In this document: one piece after another, positions 30,150-40,945 of the stretch
How positions within the stretch are numbered: the first letter of the stretch is position 1
How the letters are laid out: each line of letters opens with the position of its first letter
NCBI RefSeq assembly: GCF_000517545.1
Contig: NZ_BAIV01000005.1
Coordinates: 145,801-209,800 of the forward strand
Source of the DNA: Bacteroides reticulotermitis JCM 10512
Lineage (GTDB): Bacteria; Bacteroidota; Bacteroidia; Bacteroidales; Bacteroidaceae
Length of the DNA stretch: 64,000 nt
Direction of reading: 5' to 3'
The notes under the pieces: model-generated
The model's database searches: none
Seen by the model: only the letters and a program-made list of their open reading frames with translations
Told to the model about the DNA's origin: nothing
Position numbers and translations under genes: made by a program

Positions 30150-30775
30150 TGGAAGTTAACGTATATAACATTAAAGGTGAAGACACTGGGAGAAAGGTTA
30201 CGTTAAACGAATCTATCTTCGGAATTGAGCCCAACGACCACGCTATCTATTTGGATGTAAAACAATTTATGGCCAATCAGCGTCAAGGGACTCATAAGGC
30301 AAAAGAAAGAAGTGAAATAGCTGGTTCTACTCGTAAGATCGGTCGCCAAAAAGGCGGTGGCGGAGCTCGCCGTGGTGATATGAAATCGCCGCTTCTTGTT
30401 GGTGGTGGACGTGTATTTGGTCCGAAACCAAGAGACTACTTCTTTAAGTTGAATAAAAAAGTTAAGACATTGGCTCGTAAATCAGCTTTGTCTTATAAAG
30501 CTCAAGATAACGCAATCGTAATTGTTGAAGACTTCATCTTGGAAGCTCCTAAAACAAAGGATTTCGTTTCTATGACAAAAAATCTTAAAGTTTCCGATAA
30601 AAAGCTACTTGTAATTTTACCGGAAGCAAATAAAAACGTATATTTGTCAGCTCGTAACATAAAGAGTACTAATGTACAGACTGTCTCAGGATTAAATACT
30701 TACAGAGTATTGGATGCTGGGGTCGTTGTGCTTACTGAGAACTCTTTGAAAGCTATTGACAATATCTTAATTTAA
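30149..30775 (+). CDS. rplD: 50S ribosomal protein L4
   Basis: 208-residue L4, whose long loop lines the exit tunnel; the loop is seen as [20 protein letters not shown]. In E. coli L4 represses the S10 operon, but no equivalent leader is recognisable here. Starts on the last base of the rplC stop codon. Confidence 0.97.
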   Translation: MEVNVYNIKGEDTGRKVTLNESIFGIEPNDHAIYLDVKQFMANQRQGTHKAKERSEIAGSTRKIGRQKGGGGARRGDMKSPLLVGGGRVFGPKPRDYFFKLNKKVKTLARKSALSYKAQDNAIVIVEDFILEAPKTKDFVSMTKNLKVSDKKLLVILPEANKNVYLSARNIKSTNVQTVSGLNTYRVLDAGVVVLTENSLKAIDNILI

Positions 30776-30776
30776 T

Positions 30777-30782
30777 AGGAGG
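30777..30782 (+). promoter_or_regulatory. Shine-Dalgarno before rplW
   Basis: AGGAGG eight bases before the rplW ATG. One of few clear Shine-Dalgarno sequences in this ribosomal cluster. Confidence 0.6.
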
Positions 30783-30790
30783 CTTAGATA

Positions 30791-31081
30791 ATGGGAATTA
30801 TTATTAAACCGTTAGTAACAGAGAAAATGACTGCAATTACTGATAAGCTTAATCGCTTTGGCTTTATTGTACGTCCTGAGGCTAACAAACTGGAAATTAA
30901 GAAGGAAGTTGAAGCTCTTTATAATGTTACGGTAGTTGATGTGAACACTGTAAAGTATATCGGAAAGAATAAAAGCCGTTATACCAAAGCAGGTATCATC
31001 AATGGTCGTACGAATGCTTTCAAAAAAGCAATCGTAGCATTGAAAGAAGGAGATACTATTGATTTTTATAGCAATATTTAA
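30791..31081 (+). CDS. rplW: 50S ribosomal protein L23
   Basis: 96-residue L23, at the tunnel exit, docking site for trigger factor and SRP. Begins [14 protein letters not shown], with the [19 protein letters not shown] pattern typical of the family. Lies 5 bp before rplB. Confidence 0.96.
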   Translation: MGIIIKPLVTEKMTAITDKLNRFGFIVRPEANKLEIKKEVEALYNVTVVDVNTVKYIGKNKSRYTKAGIINGRTNAFKKAIVALKEGDTIDFYSNI

Positions 31082-31086
31082 AAGAA

Positions 31087-31911
31087 ATGGCAGTACGCAA
31101 ATTTAAGCCCACAACACCGGGGCAAAGACATAAAATTATTGGTACTTTCGACGAAATTACTGCATCAGTACCAGAAAAGTCTCTTGTATATGGTAAGAAA
31201 TCATCTGGCGGTCGTAACAACGAAGGCAAAATGACAATGCGCTACATCGGTGGCGGTCATAGAAAGGTGATTAGAATTGTTGATTTCAAGAGAAATAAGG
31301 ACGGTGTCCCAGCAGTAGTGAAAACAATTGAATACGATCCGAATCGTTCGGCTCGTATCGCTTTGTTATATTATGCTGATGGAGAAAAAAGATATATCAT
31401 TGCTCCCAATGGATTGCAAGTTGGCACAACTTTAATGTCAGGTGAAACTGCAGCGCCAGAGATTGGTAATGCACTTCCTCTACAAAACATACCGGTAGGT
31501 ACTGTAATTCATAATATTGAATTGCGTCCGGGCCAAGGTGCTGCTCTGGTTAGATCTGCTGGTAATTTTGCTCAGTTAACTTCTCGTGAAGGTAAATACT
31601 GCGTAATTAAATTGCCTTCTGGTGAAGTAAGACAGATTCTTAGCACATGCAAGGCTACTATTGGTAGTGTAGGTAACTCAGATCATGGATTGGAAAGCTC
31701 AGGTAAGGCAGGACGTTCTCGCTGGAAGGGCCGTCGTCCTCGTACTCGTGGTGTCGTTATGAATCCTGTAGATCACCCAATGGGTGGTGGTGAAGGCCGC
31801 GCTTCAGGAGGACATCCAAGATCACGTAAGGGATTGTACGCTAAGGGACTTAAGACTAGAGCTCCTAAGAAGCATTCGTCTAAGTACATTATTGAGAGAA
31901 GAAAAAAGTAA
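31087..31911 (+). CDS. rplB: 50S ribosomal protein L2
   Basis: 274-residue L2, required for subunit association and peptidyl transfer. The C-terminal motif [17 protein letters not shown] (about 226-242) holds the conserved histidine near the active centre. Begins [16 protein letters not shown]. Frame intact. Confidence 0.98.
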   Translation: MAVRKFKPTTPGQRHKIIGTFDEITASVPEKSLVYGKKSSGGRNNEGKMTMRYIGGGHRKVIRIVDFKRNKDGVPAVVKTIEYDPNRSARIALLYYADGEKRYIIAPNGLQVGTTLMSGETAAPEIGNALPLQNIPVGTVIHNIELRPGQGAALVRSAGNFAQLTSREGKYCVIKLPSGEVRQILSTCKATIGSVGNSDHGLESSGKAGRSRWKGRRPRTRGVVMNPVDHPMGGGEGRASGGHPRSRKGLYAKGLKTRAPKKHSSKYIIERRKK

Positions 31912-31931
31912 TCTGATTAATTGAGTAAACT

Positions 31932-32201
31932 ATGAGTCGTTCATTAAAAAAAGGTCCATATATTAACGTAAAGCTTGAGCATAAAGTGCTTGCTATGAAT
32001 GAAGCTGGCAAGAAAGTGGTAGTTAAGACTTGGGCTAGAGCTTCAATGATTTCGCCTGATTTTGTAGGGCATACAGTTGCAGTTCACAATGGAAATAAAT
32101 TTATTCCTGTTTATGTTACCGAGAATATGGTAGGTCACAAGTTGGGTGAATTCGCGCCAACTCGTACTTTCAGAGGACACGCAGGTAACAAGAAAAGATA
32201 A
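31932..32201 (+). CDS. rpsS: 30S ribosomal protein S19
   Basis: 89-residue S19 of the 30S head. Begins [19 protein letters not shown] and has the conserved [20 protein letters not shown] segment. 35 bp before rplV. Confidence 0.97.
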   Translation: MSRSLKKGPYINVKLEHKVLAMNEAGKKVVVKTWARASMISPDFVGHTVAVHNGNKFIPVYVTENMVGHKLGEFAPTRTFRGHAGNKKR

Positions 32202-32236
32202 TAGGAATTATTTGAAATAATAAAGTAATAAATATA

Positions 32237-32646
32237 ATGGGAGCAAGAAAAAAAATATCGGCTGAAAAGAGAAAAGAAGCCTTAAGACCATGTATTTTGC
32301 TAAATTGCAAAATGTTCCTACCTCACCACGTAAGATGCGCTTAGTTGCTGACATGGTTCGTGGAATGGAAGTGAACAGAGCGCTTGGTGTTTTGAAGTTT
32401 TCTTCAAAAGAGGCTGCTGCCAGAGTGGAGAAGTTGCTTCGCTCTGCAATTGCCAATTGGGAGCAGAAAAACGAACGTAAAGCAGAAAGTGGCGAATTAT
32501 ATGTAACTAAAATTTTTGTTGATGGTGGCGCAACTTTGAAAAGAATGAGACCGGCACCGCAGGGAAGAGGATACAGAATTCGCAAACGTTCAAACCACGT
32601 TACACTGTTCGTTGATTCTAAAAATAATAACGCAGATCAAAATTAA
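32237..32646 (+). CDS. rplV: 50S ribosomal protein L22, frame broken near 32288
   Basis: L22 lines the exit tunnel with a beta-hairpin. Translation from ATG 32237 gives [16 protein letters not shown], then one A is missing (TTA-AAG, about 32283-32285); the right frame continues [17 protein letters not shown] to the end, including the hairpin [15 protein letters not shown]. Restored length 136 residues, as expected. Probable sequence error in an essential gene. Confidence 0.94.
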
Positions 32647-32651
32647 GGTAG

Positions 32652-33383
32652 ATGGGACAAAAAGTTAATCCAATAAGCAACCGTTTAGGAATTATCAGAG
32701 GATGGGATTCTAACTGGTATGGTGGAAATGATTACGGTGATTCTTTGCTGGAAGATAGCAAAATCCGTAAATATCTTAATGCTAGACTTGCCAAAGCAAG
32801 TGTATCAAGAATTGTAATTGAGCGGACATTGAAGCTCGTTACTATTACTGTTTGTACTGCTCGTCCTGGTATTATTATCGGTAAAGGTGGCCAAGAGGTT
32901 GATAAATTAAAAGAGGAGTTGAAGAAGGTTACCGACAAAGATATTCAAATCAATATCTTTGAAGTGAAGAGACCTGAACTTGATGCTGTAATCGTGGCTA
33001 ACAATATCGCTCGTCAGGTTGAAGGTAAAATTGCCTATCGTCGTGCTATAAAAATGGCTATTGCCAATACTATGCGCATGGGAGCGGAAGGTATCAAAGT
33101 ACAGATTTCAGGACGTTTGAATGGAGCTGAAATGGCTCGTTCTGAAATGTATAAAGAAGGAAGAACCCCACTACATACTTTTAGAGCTGATATTGACTAC
33201 TGCCATGCAGAAGCATTGACTAAAGTAGGTCTTTTAGGTATTAAGGTGTGGATTTGTAGAGGTGAGGTGTTTGGTAAGAGGGAGTTGGCTCCGAATTTTG
33301 CGCAAAGCAAAGATAGTGGTCGCGGAAACAATAGTGGAAGCAACGGCGGAAAGAACTTCAAAAGAAAGAAAAATAATCGCTAA
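32652..33383 (+). CDS. rpsC: 30S ribosomal protein S3
   Basis: 243-residue S3 at the mRNA entry, part of the ribosomal helicase. KH domain with [14 protein letters not shown] near 74-87. The C-terminal tail is long, rich in Asn, Gly and Lys, and looks disordered (about 215-243). Confidence 0.97.
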   Translation: MGQKVNPISNRLGIIRGWDSNWYGGNDYGDSLLEDSKIRKYLNARLAKASVSRIVIERTLKLVTITVCTARPGIIIGKGGQEVDKLKEELKKVTDKDIQINIFEVKRPELDAVIVANNIARQVEGKIAYRRAIKMAIANTMRMGAEGIKVQISGRLNGAEMARSEMYKEGRTPLHTFRADIDYCHAEALTKVGLLGIKVWICRGEVFGKRELAPNFAQSKDSGRGNNSGSNGGKNFKRKKNNR

Positions 33384-33405
33384 ACGAATTTGAATTTTAG
33401 GAAAT

Positions 33406-33840
33406 ATGTTACAACCGAAAAAGACAAAATTCAGAAGACAACAAAAAGGCCGTGCAAAAGGTAATGCCCAAAGAGGTAACCAACTGGCTTTCGGTTCTTT
33501 TGGCATTAAGGCTTTGGAAACTAAATGGATCACAGGCCGTCAGATCGAAGCTGCTCGTATTGCAGTAACAAGATATATGCAACGTCAAGGACAAATCTGG
33601 ATACGTATATTCCCGGATAAACCAATTACTAGAAAACCAGCCGATGTGCGTATGGGTAAAGGTAAAGGTAGCCCGGAAGGATTTGTTGCTCCTGTAACTC
33701 CAGGTAGAATCATTATTGAAGCTGAAGGAGTATCTTACGAAATCGCGAAAGAAGCTTTGCGCTTAGCAGCTCAAAAACTTCCTATTACAACGAAGTTTGT
33801 CGTAAGACGTGATTACGATATTCAAAATCAAAATGCGTAA
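33406..33840 (+). CDS. rplP: 50S ribosomal protein L16
   Basis: 144-residue L16, which helps place A-site tRNA. The segment [18 protein letters not shown] with its conserved arginine and glycine loop is diagnostic. Five bases separate its stop from rpmC. Confidence 0.98.
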   Translation: MLQPKKTKFRRQQKGRAKGNAQRGNQLAFGSFGIKALETKWITGRQIEAARIAVTRYMQRQGQIWIRIFPDKPITRKPADVRMGKGKGSPEGFVAPVTPGRIIIEAEGVSYEIAKEALRLAAQKLPITTKFVVRRDYDIQNQNA

Positions 33841-33845
33841 GGTTT

Positions 33846-34043
33846 ATGAAAATTGCAGAAATTAAAGAATTGACTACTAGTGATCTAGTAGAAAGAGTGG
33901 AGGCTGAAACTATTGGTTATAACCAAATGGTTATTAATCATGCAATATCTCCCATGGAAAATCCTGCCCAGATTAAACAATTACGCAGGACTATTGCGCG
34001 CATGAAAACAGAGTTGCGCGAGAGAGAACTTAACAATAAATGA
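33846..34043 (+). CDS. rpmC: 50S ribosomal protein L29
   Basis: 65-residue two-helix L29 near the tunnel exit. Contains [19 protein letters not shown], the typical second helix. The stop codon overlaps the next ATG as ATGA. Confidence 0.95.
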   Translation: MKIAEIKELTTSDLVERVEAETIGYNQMVINHAISPMENPAQIKQLRRTIARMKTELRERELNNK

Positions 34044-34309
34044 TTAGCTTGATGGAAGCAAGAAATTTAAGAAAAGAAAGAACAGGGGTTGTGTTGAGCA
34101 ACAAGATGGAGAAAACTATCACTGTCGCTGCTAAATTTAAAGAAAAGCACCCTATATATGGTAAGTTCGTTAGTAAAACTAAGAAATACCATGCTCATGA
34201 CGAAAAGAATGAATGCAATATCGGTGATACTGTATGCATTATGGAAACTCGTCCTTTGAGTAAGACTAAAAGATGGAGATTAGTAGAAATAATTGAAAGA
34301 GCTAAGTAA
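34040..34309 (+). CDS. rpsQ: 30S ribosomal protein S17
   Basis: S17 of the 30S body, an OB-fold primary rRNA-binding protein. Signature [19 protein letters not shown]. The start at 34040 (89 residues) is supported by an ATGA overlap with rpmC; the alternative ATG at 34052 ([12 protein letters not shown], 85 residues) matches the start often used in the family, so the exact start is unsure. Confidence 0.95.
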   Translation: MISLMEARNLRKERTGVVLSNKMEKTITVAAKFKEKHPIYGKFVSKTKKYHAHDEKNECNIGDTVCIMETRPLSKTKRWRLVEIIERAK

Positions 34310-34311
34310 TT

Positions 34312-34677
34312 ATGATACAAGTAGAATCCAGACTTACAGTATGTGATAACAGTGGAGCTAAGGAAGCTTTGTGTATTCGCGTTTTGGGAGGTACAGGACG
34401 TCGTTATGCTTCAGTGGGAGATGTAATTGTCGTTTCTATAAAGAGCGTAATCCCTGCAAGTGATGTTAAAAAAGGTGCAGTATCAAAGGCTTTGATTGTA
34501 CGTACTAAGAAAGAGATCCGTCGTCCAGATGGTTCTTATATTCGTTTTGATGATAATGCTTGCGTTTTATTGAACAACGCAGGTGAAATTAGAGGAAGTC
34601 GTATTTTCGGCCCTGTTGCAAGAGAACTTCGTGCTACTAATATGAAGGTGGTATCACTTGCGCCTGAGGTACTTTAA
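34312..34677 (+). CDS. rplN: 50S ribosomal protein L14
   Basis: 121-residue L14, at the subunit interface and target of RsfS. Begins [20 protein letters not shown], with the ADVIxVSIK-like segment [12 protein letters not shown]. Two bases after rpsQ. Confidence 0.98.
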   Translation: MIQVESRLTVCDNSGAKEALCIRVLGGTGRRYASVGDVIVVSIKSVIPASDVKKGAVSKALIVRTKKEIRRPDGSYIRFDDNACVLLNNAGEIRGSRIFGPVARELRATNMKVVSLAPEVL

Positions 34678-34697
34678 TATTGTAAAAGAATTAAGTA

Positions 34698-35021
34698 ATG
34701 AGTAAATTACATATTAAGAAAGGCGATACAGTTTATGTAAATGCTGGTGAAGATAAAGGCAAAACTGGTCGTGTATTGAAGGTTCTTATTGAAGAAGGTC
34801 GTGCTATTGTTGAAGGTATCAATATGGTATCTAAAAGTACGAAGCCAAATACAAAGAACCCGCAAGGTGGTATTGTGAAGCAAGAAGCTTCTATCCACAT
34901 TTCGAACTTGAATCCCGTTGATCCAAAAACTGGTAAAGCAACGCGTATTGGGAGAAAGAAGAGTTCTGAAGGAACTTTAGTGCGTTATTCTAAAAAATCA
35001 GGAGAGGAGATCAAGCAATGA
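34698..35021 (+). CDS. rplX: 50S ribosomal protein L24
   Basis: 107-residue L24, assembly initiator with an N-terminal KOW motif ([20 protein letters not shown]). Its end overlaps the rplE start by an ATGA junction. Confidence 0.97.
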   Translation: MSKLHIKKGDTVYVNAGEDKGKTGRVLKVLIEEGRAIVEGINMVSKSTKPNTKNPQGGIVKQEASIHISNLNPVDPKTGKATRIGRKKSSEGTLVRYSKKSGEEIKQ

Positions 35022-35575
35022 GTAATACTGCTAGTCTAAAGAAAGAATATGCGGAGCGTATTGCACCTGCATTAAAAACACAATTCCAGTATTCTTCATC
35101 GATGCAGATACCCGTACTTAAGAAGATTGTGATCAATCAAGGTTTAGGTATGGCTGTTGCTGATAAGAAGATTATTGAAGTAGCAATCAATGAAATGACA
35201 GCTATTACAGGTCAAAAAGCCGTAGCAACCATTTCTCGTAAAGATATCGCTAACTTTAAGTTGCGTAAGAAAATGCCAATTGGTGTTATGGTAACTTTGC
35301 GTCGTGAAAGAATGTACGAGTTTTTAGAAAAACTAGTTCGTGTAGCTCTTCCACGTATTCGTGACTTCAAGGGAATTGAAAGTAAATTTGATGGTAAGGG
35401 TAACTATACTCTTGGTATTCAGGAACAAATTATTTTCCCTGAAATAAATATTGATAGTATAACGAGAATTCTCGGAATGAATATTACCTTTGTAACTTCT
35501 GCTGAAACAGATGAAGAAGGTTATGCCTTGTTAAAAGAATTTGGTTTACCTTTCAAAAACGCTAAAAAAGACTAA
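35018..35575 (+). CDS. rplE: 50S ribosomal protein L5
   Basis: 185-residue L5, a 5S-rRNA-binding protein of the central protuberance. Contains [16 protein letters not shown] and [19 protein letters not shown], both typical. Translationally coupled to rplX by a four-base overlap. Confidence 0.98.
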   Translation: MSNTASLKKEYAERIAPALKTQFQYSSSMQIPVLKKIVINQGLGMAVADKKIIEVAINEMTAITGQKAVATISRKDIANFKLRKKMPIGVMVTLRRERMYEFLEKLVRVALPRIRDFKGIESKFDGKGNYTLGIQEQIIFPEINIDSITRILGMNITFVTSAETDEEGYALLKEFGLPFKNAKKD

Positions 35576-35580
35576 TAGAT

Positions 35581-35850
35581 ATGGCAAAGGAATCAATGAA
35601 AGCACGTGAAGTTAAGCGTGCTAAATTAGTAGCCAAATACGCCGAAAAGAGAGCGCAACTGAAAAAAGACGGAGATTATGAAGGATTGCAGGCACTGCCT
35701 AAAAATGCTTCTCCGGTGCGTTTGCATAATCGTTGTAAATTGACTGGTCGTCCTAAAGGATATATTCGTCAGTTTGGTGTCTCAAGAATTCAATTTCGTG
35801 AGATGGCCTCTAATGGGCTAATACCAGGCGTAAAAAAGGCAAGTTGGTAA
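35581..35850 (+). CDS. rpsN: 30S ribosomal protein S14 (zinc-free form)
   Basis: 89-residue S14 without the CxxC pairs of the zinc-binding type; only one cysteine ([14 protein letters not shown]). The longer length fits the zinc-independent form. Five bases after rplE. Confidence 0.96.
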   Translation: MAKESMKAREVKRAKLVAKYAEKRAQLKKDGDYEGLQALPKNASPVRLHNRCKLTGRPKGYIRQFGVSRIQFREMASNGLIPGVKKASW

Positions 35851-35901
35851 TTATTGTTTAAATATTGTCAGGGAAGTCCTGATTAATTTAATTTATTTTA
35901 T

Positions 35902-36297
35902 ATGACTGATCCAATAGCAGATTATTTGACGAGGCTACGGAACGCAATCGGTGCAAAGCACCGAGTAGTTGAAGTTCCTGCTTCAAATTTGAAAAAAGAA
36001 ATCACTAAGATTCTTTTCGAAAAAGGCTACATTCTTAATTATAAGTTTGTAGAAGATGGTCCTCAAGGCACTATTAAAGTAGCTTTGAAGTACGATTCTG
36101 TTAACAAAGTTAACGCAATCAAAAAGTTAGAAAGAATATCTTCTCCCGGTTTGCGTCAGTATACCGGTTATAAAGATATGCCACGTGTTATTAATGGGTT
36201 GGGTATTGCTATAATATCTACTTCCAAAGGTGTAATGACTAACAAAGAAGCTGCTGACCTGAAAATAGGTGGTGAAGTTTTGTGTTATGTATATTAA
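35902..36297 (+). CDS. rpsH: 30S ribosomal protein S8
   Basis: 131-residue S8, central-domain assembly protein. Begins MTDPIADYLTRLRNAI; ends with the conserved STSKGVMTNKEA and GEVLCYVY. In E. coli S8 represses the spc operon. Confidence 0.98.
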   Translation: MTDPIADYLTRLRNAIGAKHRVVEVPASNLKKEITKILFEKGYILNYKFVEDGPQGTIKVALKYDSVNKVNAIKKLERISSPGLRQYTGYKDMPRVINGLGIAIISTSKGVMTNKEAADLKIGGEVLCYVY

Positions 36298-36301
36298 TTT
36301 T

Positions 36302-36307
36302 AGGAGG
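36302..36307 (+). promoter_or_regulatory. Shine-Dalgarno before rplF
   Basis: AGGAGG, eight bases before the rplF ATG at 36316. Confidence 0.6.
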
Positions 36308-36315
36308 AAAAAGTA

Positions 36316-36885
36316 ATGTCAAGAATAGGAAAATTACCCATTAGTATCCCTGCCGGGGTGACAGTCACTCTTAAGGATAATATGGTTACCGTAAAGGGAC
36401 CTAAAGGTGAACTTAGTCAATACGTGAATCCGGCTATCAGTCTTACGATTGAAGAAGGTCATGTGACTTTAGCAGAAAACGAAAAAGAAATGCTTGATAA
36501 CCCAAAGCAAAAACATGCTTTTCACGGTTTATATCGTTCTTTAGTTCACAATATGGTTGTGGGAGTATCTGAAGGATACAAGAAAGAACTAGAATTGGTT
36601 GGTGTAGGTTATCGTGCTTCTAATCAAGGAAATATAATCGAGCTTTCTCTAGGCTATACACATAATATCTTCATACAGTTGCCTTCTGAGGTGAAAGTAG
36701 AAACAAAATCTGAGAGAAATAAAAATCCTCTTATTTTGTTGGAGTCATGTGATAAGCAGTTGCTCGGACAAGTATGTTCTAAAATACGTTCTTTCCGTAA
36801 GCCTGAACCATATAAAGGTAAAGGTATTAAGTTTGTTGGCGAAGTAATTCGTAGAAAATCTGGTAAATCTGCCGGTGCTAAGTAA
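36316..36885 (+). CDS. rplF: 50S ribosomal protein L6
   Basis: 189-residue L6, two related domains near the sarcin-ricin loop. Starts MSRIGKLPISIPAGVTV; C-terminal signature PEPYKGKGIKFVGEVIRRK. Length typical. Confidence 0.98.
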   Translation: MSRIGKLPISIPAGVTVTLKDNMVTVKGPKGELSQYVNPAISLTIEEGHVTLAENEKEMLDNPKQKHAFHGLYRSLVHNMVVGVSEGYKKELELVGVGYRASNQGNIIELSLGYTHNIFIQLPSEVKVETKSERNKNPLILLESCDKQLLGQVCSKIRSFRKPEPYKGKGIKFVGEVIRRKSGKSAGAK

Positions 36886-36906
36886 ATTACATAAATTTAT
36901 ATTATT

Positions 36907-37251
36907 ATGACAACAAAAATAGAAAGACGAATAAAGATCAAATATAGCGTACGCAATAAAATCTCTGGTACTACTGGCCGTCCGCGTATGAGTGTATTTA
37001 GAAGTAATAAGCAAGTCTATGTTCAGATTATCGATGATTTATCTGGTAAAACATTGGCTGCAGCATCTTCTTTAGGCATGACTGAAAAAGTAGCTAAAAA
37101 AGAACAAGCTGCAAAAGTTGGTGAGATTATTGCTAAAAAGGCTCAAGAAGCAGGTATTACTACTGTTGTATTCGACCGTAATGGTTACTTGTATCATGGG
37201 AGAGTAAAAGAAGTAGCTGATGCTGCTCGTAACGGTGGACTTAAATTTTAA
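36907..37251 (+). CDS. rplR: 50S ribosomal protein L18
   Basis: 114-residue L18, which binds 5S rRNA with L5. Begins [20 protein letters not shown] after the Met and ends with [19 protein letters not shown]. Five bases before rpsE. Confidence 0.98.
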   Translation: MTTKIERRIKIKYSVRNKISGTTGRPRMSVFRSNKQVYVQIIDDLSGKTLAAASSLGMTEKVAKKEQAAKVGEIIAKKAQEAGITTVVFDRNGYLYHGRVKEVADAARNGGLKF

Positions 37252-37256
37252 TCATT

Positions 37257-37775
37257 ATGTCAGGAGTTAATAATAGAGTTAAGGTTACTAACGATGTAGA
37301 ACTGAAAGATAGATTGGTTGCTATTAATCGTGTTACTAAAGTTACCAAAGGTGGTAGAACTTTTAGTTTCTCTGCAATAGTAGTTGTAGGAAATGAAGAA
37401 GGCATCATTGGCTGGGGACTTGGTAAAGCTGGTGAAGTAACAGCAGCTATCGCTAAAGGTGTTGAGTCTGCTAAGAAGAATTTAGTAAGAGTGCCTGTGC
37501 TGAAAGGTACGGTTCCTCATGAACAAACTGCCAGATTCGGTGGTGCTGAAGTCTTTATTAAGCCGGCATCTCATGGTACTGGTGTTGTAGCTGGTGGAGC
37601 AATGCGCGCAGTATTAGAGAGTGTAGGTATTACCGATGTTTTGGCTAAATCAAAAGGTTCTTCCAATCCGCACAACCTTGTTAAAGCTACAATTGAAGCT
37701 TTGAGTGAAATGCGTGATGCAAGAATGGTTGCTCAGAACAGAGGCATTAGTGTAGAAAAAGTATTTAGAGGATAA
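37257..37775 (+). CDS. rpsE: 30S ribosomal protein S5
   Basis: 172-residue S5, involved in fidelity and mRNA unwinding. N-terminal double-stranded RNA-binding fold with [21 protein letters not shown]-terminal domain with [15 protein letters not shown]. Its stop codon lies inside the Shine-Dalgarno of rpmD. Confidence 0.98.
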   Translation: MSGVNNRVKVTNDVELKDRLVAINRVTKVTKGGRTFSFSAIVVVGNEEGIIGWGLGKAGEVTAAIAKGVESAKKNLVRVPVLKGTVPHEQTARFGGAEVFIKPASHGTGVVAGGAMRAVLESVGITDVLAKSKGSSNPHNLVKATIEALSEMRDARMVAQNRGISVEKVFRG

Positions 37776-37780
37776 GGAGG
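37774..37780 (+). promoter_or_regulatory. Shine-Dalgarno before rpmD, overlapping the rpsE stop
   Basis: AAGGAGG begins within the TAA of rpsE and ends four bases before the rpmD ATG. Confidence 0.6.
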
Positions 37781-37784
37781 AGAT

Positions 37785-37961
37785 ATGTCGACTATAAAAA
37801 TTAAACAAATTAAAAGTAGAATTGGTGCTCCAGCTAATCAGAAAAGAACACTTGATGCACTGGGTCTTCGTAAAATGAACCGTGTGGTTGAACACGAATG
37901 CACTCCTTCGATTCTTGGAATGGTAAATAAAGTTAAGCACTTAGTTGCCATTGTTAAGTAA
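37785..37961 (+). CDS. rpmD: 50S ribosomal protein L30
   Basis: 58-residue L30, small protein with MSTIKIKQIKSRIGAPANQK and LGLRKMNRVVEHECTPSI, the family signature. The start is fixed by the strong Shine-Dalgarno and by the position between rpsE and rplO. Confidence 0.96.
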   Translation: MSTIKIKQIKSRIGAPANQKRTLDALGLRKMNRVVEHECTPSILGMVNKVKHLVAIVK

Positions 37962-37991
37962 TTATTAGTTAATAATAAAACGAATTACAAT

Positions 37992-38438
37992 ATGAACTTA
38001 AGTAATCTAAAACCTGCAGTAGGATCTACTAAAACAAGAAAAAGAATTGGACGTGGTGTCGGTTCTGGTTTAGGTGGTACTTCTACTAGAGGTCACAAAG
38101 GAGCTAAATCAAGATCAGGTTACTCAAAAAAGATCGGATTTGAAGGTGGACAGATGCCACTGCAACGCCGAGTACCTAAATTTGGTTTTAAGAATATTAA
38201 TCGCGTAGAATATAAAGCAATCAACTTGGATACTATTCAGAAGTTGGCTGAAGCTAAGAAGTTGGAGAAACTTGGCTTACATGACTTTATTGAGGCAGGG
38301 TATATTTCTTCAAACCAGTTGGTAAAAGTCTTGGGTAACGGAGCTCTGTCTATTAAGCTTGAAGTAGAGGCACATGCATTTTCTAAAACTGCAACTGCTG
38401 CTATCGAAGCTGCTGGTGGAACTGTAGTAAAACTCTGA
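37992..38438 (+). CDS. rplO: 50S ribosomal protein L15
   Basis: 148-residue L15. Glycine-rich N-terminal extension that runs into the subunit (KRIGRGVGSGLGGTSTRGHK) and a globular C-terminal domain. Followed after 4 bp by secY. Confidence 0.98.
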   Translation: MNLSNLKPAVGSTKTRKRIGRGVGSGLGGTSTRGHKGAKSRSGYSKKIGFEGGQMPLQRRVPKFGFKNINRVEYKAINLDTIQKLAEAKKLEKLGLHDFIEAGYISSNQLVKVLGNGALSIKLEVEAHAFSKTATAAIEAAGGTVVKL

Positions 38439-38442
38439 TTCA

Positions 38443-39782
38443 ATGAGAAAAGCTATTGAAACATTAAAGAATATATGGAAGATTGAGGATCTGAGACAGC
38501 GGATCCTCATTACCATATTGTTTGTGGCAATTTACCGTTTTGGTTCTTATGTCGTTCTGCCGGGAATTAATCCTGGTATGTTGACTAAATTGCATGAGCA
38601 AACAAGTGAAGGCCTTTTAGCTTGTTGAATATGTTCTCAGGAGGAGCATTTTCTAATGCGTCTATTTTCGCCTTAGGAATAATGCCATATATCTCTGCAT
38701 CTATCGTTATTCAGTTACTAGGGATTGCGGTACCGTATTTCCAAAAACTGCAACGTGAAGGAGAGAGCGGCAGAAGAAAGATGAATCAATATACTCGTTA
38801 TTTGACTATCGCTATATTGTTATTTCAGGCCCCTTCTTATTTGCTCAATCTTAAGATGCAGGCTGGTCCTTCCTTAAATGCTTCATTAGATTGGACTCTA
38901 TTTATGGTTACCTCTACCATTATATTGGCAGCAGGTAGTATGTTTATTTTGTGGCTTGGTGAAAGAATTACCGATAAAGGCATTGGTAATGGTATTTCAT
39001 TTATCATTTTGATTGGTATCATTGCTCGTTTTCCAGACTCTTTGGCACAAGAAGTTGTGTCTAGAGTGGCAAATAAGAGCGGTGGTTTGATCATGTTTAT
39101 AATTGAAATCGTATTCTTGCTATTCGTTATTGCTGCTGCTATTCTGCTTGTACAAGGTACTAGAAAGATACCTGTACAGTACGCTAAAAGAATCGTAGGA
39201 AATAAGCAATTTGGCGGTGCAAGACAGTATATACCATTGAAAGTAAATGCTGCTGGTGTTATGCCTATCATTTTTGCGCAAGCAATTATGTTTATCCCCA
39301 TAACATTTATTGGTTTTTCAAATGTAAATAATGCAAATAGCTTTTTGCATGCGTTTACTGATCATACAAGTTTCTGGTATAATTTTGTATTTGCAGTGAT
39401 GATTATATTATTCACATACTTTTATACTGCAATTACAATTAATCCTACTCAGATGGCTGAGGATATGAAGAGAAACAACGGATTTATTCCTGGAATTAAG
39501 CCAGGGAAGAAAACGGCTGAGTATATTGATGATATCATGTCACGTATTACTTTACCGGGCTCTTTCTTTTTAGCATTAGTGGCTATCATGCCTGCTTTTG
39601 CTGGCATTTTCGGAGTTCAGGCCGGGTTTGCTCAATTCTTCGGCGGTACATCTTTGTTGATTCTTGTAGGGGTCGTTCTAGACACATTGCAACAAATCGA
39701 AAGTCATCTATTAATGAGACATTATGATGGTTTGTTGAAATCGGGTCGTATTAAGGGACGTGCCGGTGTAGCTGCATATTAA
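38443..39782 (+). CDS. secY: Protein translocase subunit SecY, frame broken near 38622
   Basis: Ten-helix channel of the Sec translocon. Translation from 38443 gives MRKAIETLKNIWKIEDLRQR and the first helix, then one T is missing at about 38622 (GCT-TTG); the right frame continues LNMFSGGAFSNASIFALGIM to the end. Restored length is 446 residues, normal for Bacteroidetes. Essential gene, so a sequence error is likely. Confidence 0.95.
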
Positions 39783-39797
39783 TTCTTTATATAGAAA

Positions 39798-40595
39798 ATG
39801 ATATTTCTTAAAACAGAAGATGAGATAGAGCTGCTCCGACAGAGTAATTTACTTGTTGGTCAAACACTGGCTGAAGTTGCTAAACTAATACAGCCAGGTG
39901 TTACCACAGGTGAATTAAACAAGGTAGCAGAAGAATATATCAGAGATCATGGCGCTATTCCTACATTTAAGGGAGTTCAAAGTCAATATGGTGGTCCGTT
40001 CCCGGCAGCTATTTGTACATCAGTTAATGATCAAGTAGTACACGGAATCCCGGGAGATGTAGTTTTGAGAGAAGGTGATATTGTATCCGTTGATTGTGGT
40101 ACATACATGAATGGTTTTTGTGGAGATTCCGCATATACTTTTTGTGTAGGAGAGGTTGAAGAGGAAGTACGTCAACTATTGAAAGTGACTAAGGAAGCGT
40201 TGTATGTAGGAATTCAGAATGCGGTGCAAGGTAAGAGAATCGGTGATATCGAATATGCTATTCAGCAACATTGCGAATCACATTCTTACGGTGTAGTCCG
40301 TGAATTTGTAGGTCATGGTATTGGAAAGGATATGCATGAAGATCCGCAAGTTCCTAATTACGGTAAGCGTGGTTATGGAACTATGTTGAAAAAGGGATTG
40401 TGTATTGCTATCGAGCCCATGATTACTTTAGGTAGCCGACAAATCGTGATGGAAGGCGATGGTTGGACTGTAAGAACAAAGGATCGGAAATTTGCTGCAC
40501 ATTTTGAACATACCGTAGCTGTTGGTGCAGCTGGTGCTGATATTCTGTCTTCATTTGAATTTGTTGAAGAAGTTTTAGGAGATAAAGCAATATAA
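39798..40595 (+). CDS. map: Methionine aminopeptidase, type I
   Basis: M24 metalloprotease that removes the initiator methionine. 265 residues with the metal ligands in [20 protein letters not shown] (two Asp), [12 protein letters not shown] (His), EPMIT (Glu) and FEHTVAV (Glu). Sits between secY and infA, the normal order in the spc region. Stop and the infA start are one base apart. Confidence 0.97.
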   Translation: MIFLKTEDEIELLRQSNLLVGQTLAEVAKLIQPGVTTGELNKVAEEYIRDHGAIPTFKGVQSQYGGPFPAAICTSVNDQVVHGIPGDVVLREGDIVSVDCGTYMNGFCGDSAYTFCVGEVEEEVRQLLKVTKEALYVGIQNAVQGKRIGDIEYAIQQHCESHSYGVVREFVGHGIGKDMHEDPQVPNYGKRGYGTMLKKGLCIAIEPMITLGSRQIVMEGDGWTVRTKDRKFAAHFEHTVAVGAAGADILSSFEFVEEVLGDKAI

Positions 40596-40596
40596 T

Positions 40597-40815
40597 ATGG
40601 CAAAGCAATCTGCAATAGAACAAGATGGAGTTATAGTTGAAGCATTGTCTAATGCAATGTTTCGTGTTGAATTAGAAAACGGACATGAGATTACCGCACA
40701 TATTTCAGGTAAGATGCGTATGCATTACATTAAAATCCTACCTGGTGATAAAGTGAGAGTCGAAATGTCTCCTTACGACTTATCGAAAGGAAGAATTGTA
40801 TTTAGATATAAATAA
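40597..40815 (+). CDS. infA: Translation initiation factor IF-1
   Basis: 72-residue OB-fold protein that occupies the A site during initiation. Begins [20 protein letters not shown] and contains [19 protein letters not shown]. Length is that of the family. Confidence 0.98.
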   Translation: MAKQSAIEQDGVIVEALSNAMFRVELENGHEITAHISGKMRMHYIKILPGDKVRVEMSPYDLSKGRIVFRYK

Positions 40816-40823
40816 AATAAGAT

Positions 40824-40940
40824 ATGAAAGTAAGAGCATCATTAAAGAAACGTACGCCAGAATGTAAGATCGTTAGACGTAATGGCCGTTTGTATGTTAT
40901 TAATAAGAAAAATCCTAAGTATAAACAACGTCAAGGATAA
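40824..40940 (+). CDS. rpmJ: 50S ribosomal protein L36 (zinc-free form)
   Basis: 38-residue L36, [20 protein letters not shown] at the start, PKYKQRQG at the end. Only one of the usual zinc-binding Cys/His residues remains (Cys14), so it is the zinc-independent type. Eight bases after infA. Confidence 0.95.
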   Translation: MKVRASLKKRTPECKIVRRNGRLYVINKKNPKYKQRQG

Positions 40941-40945
40941 TTTAT

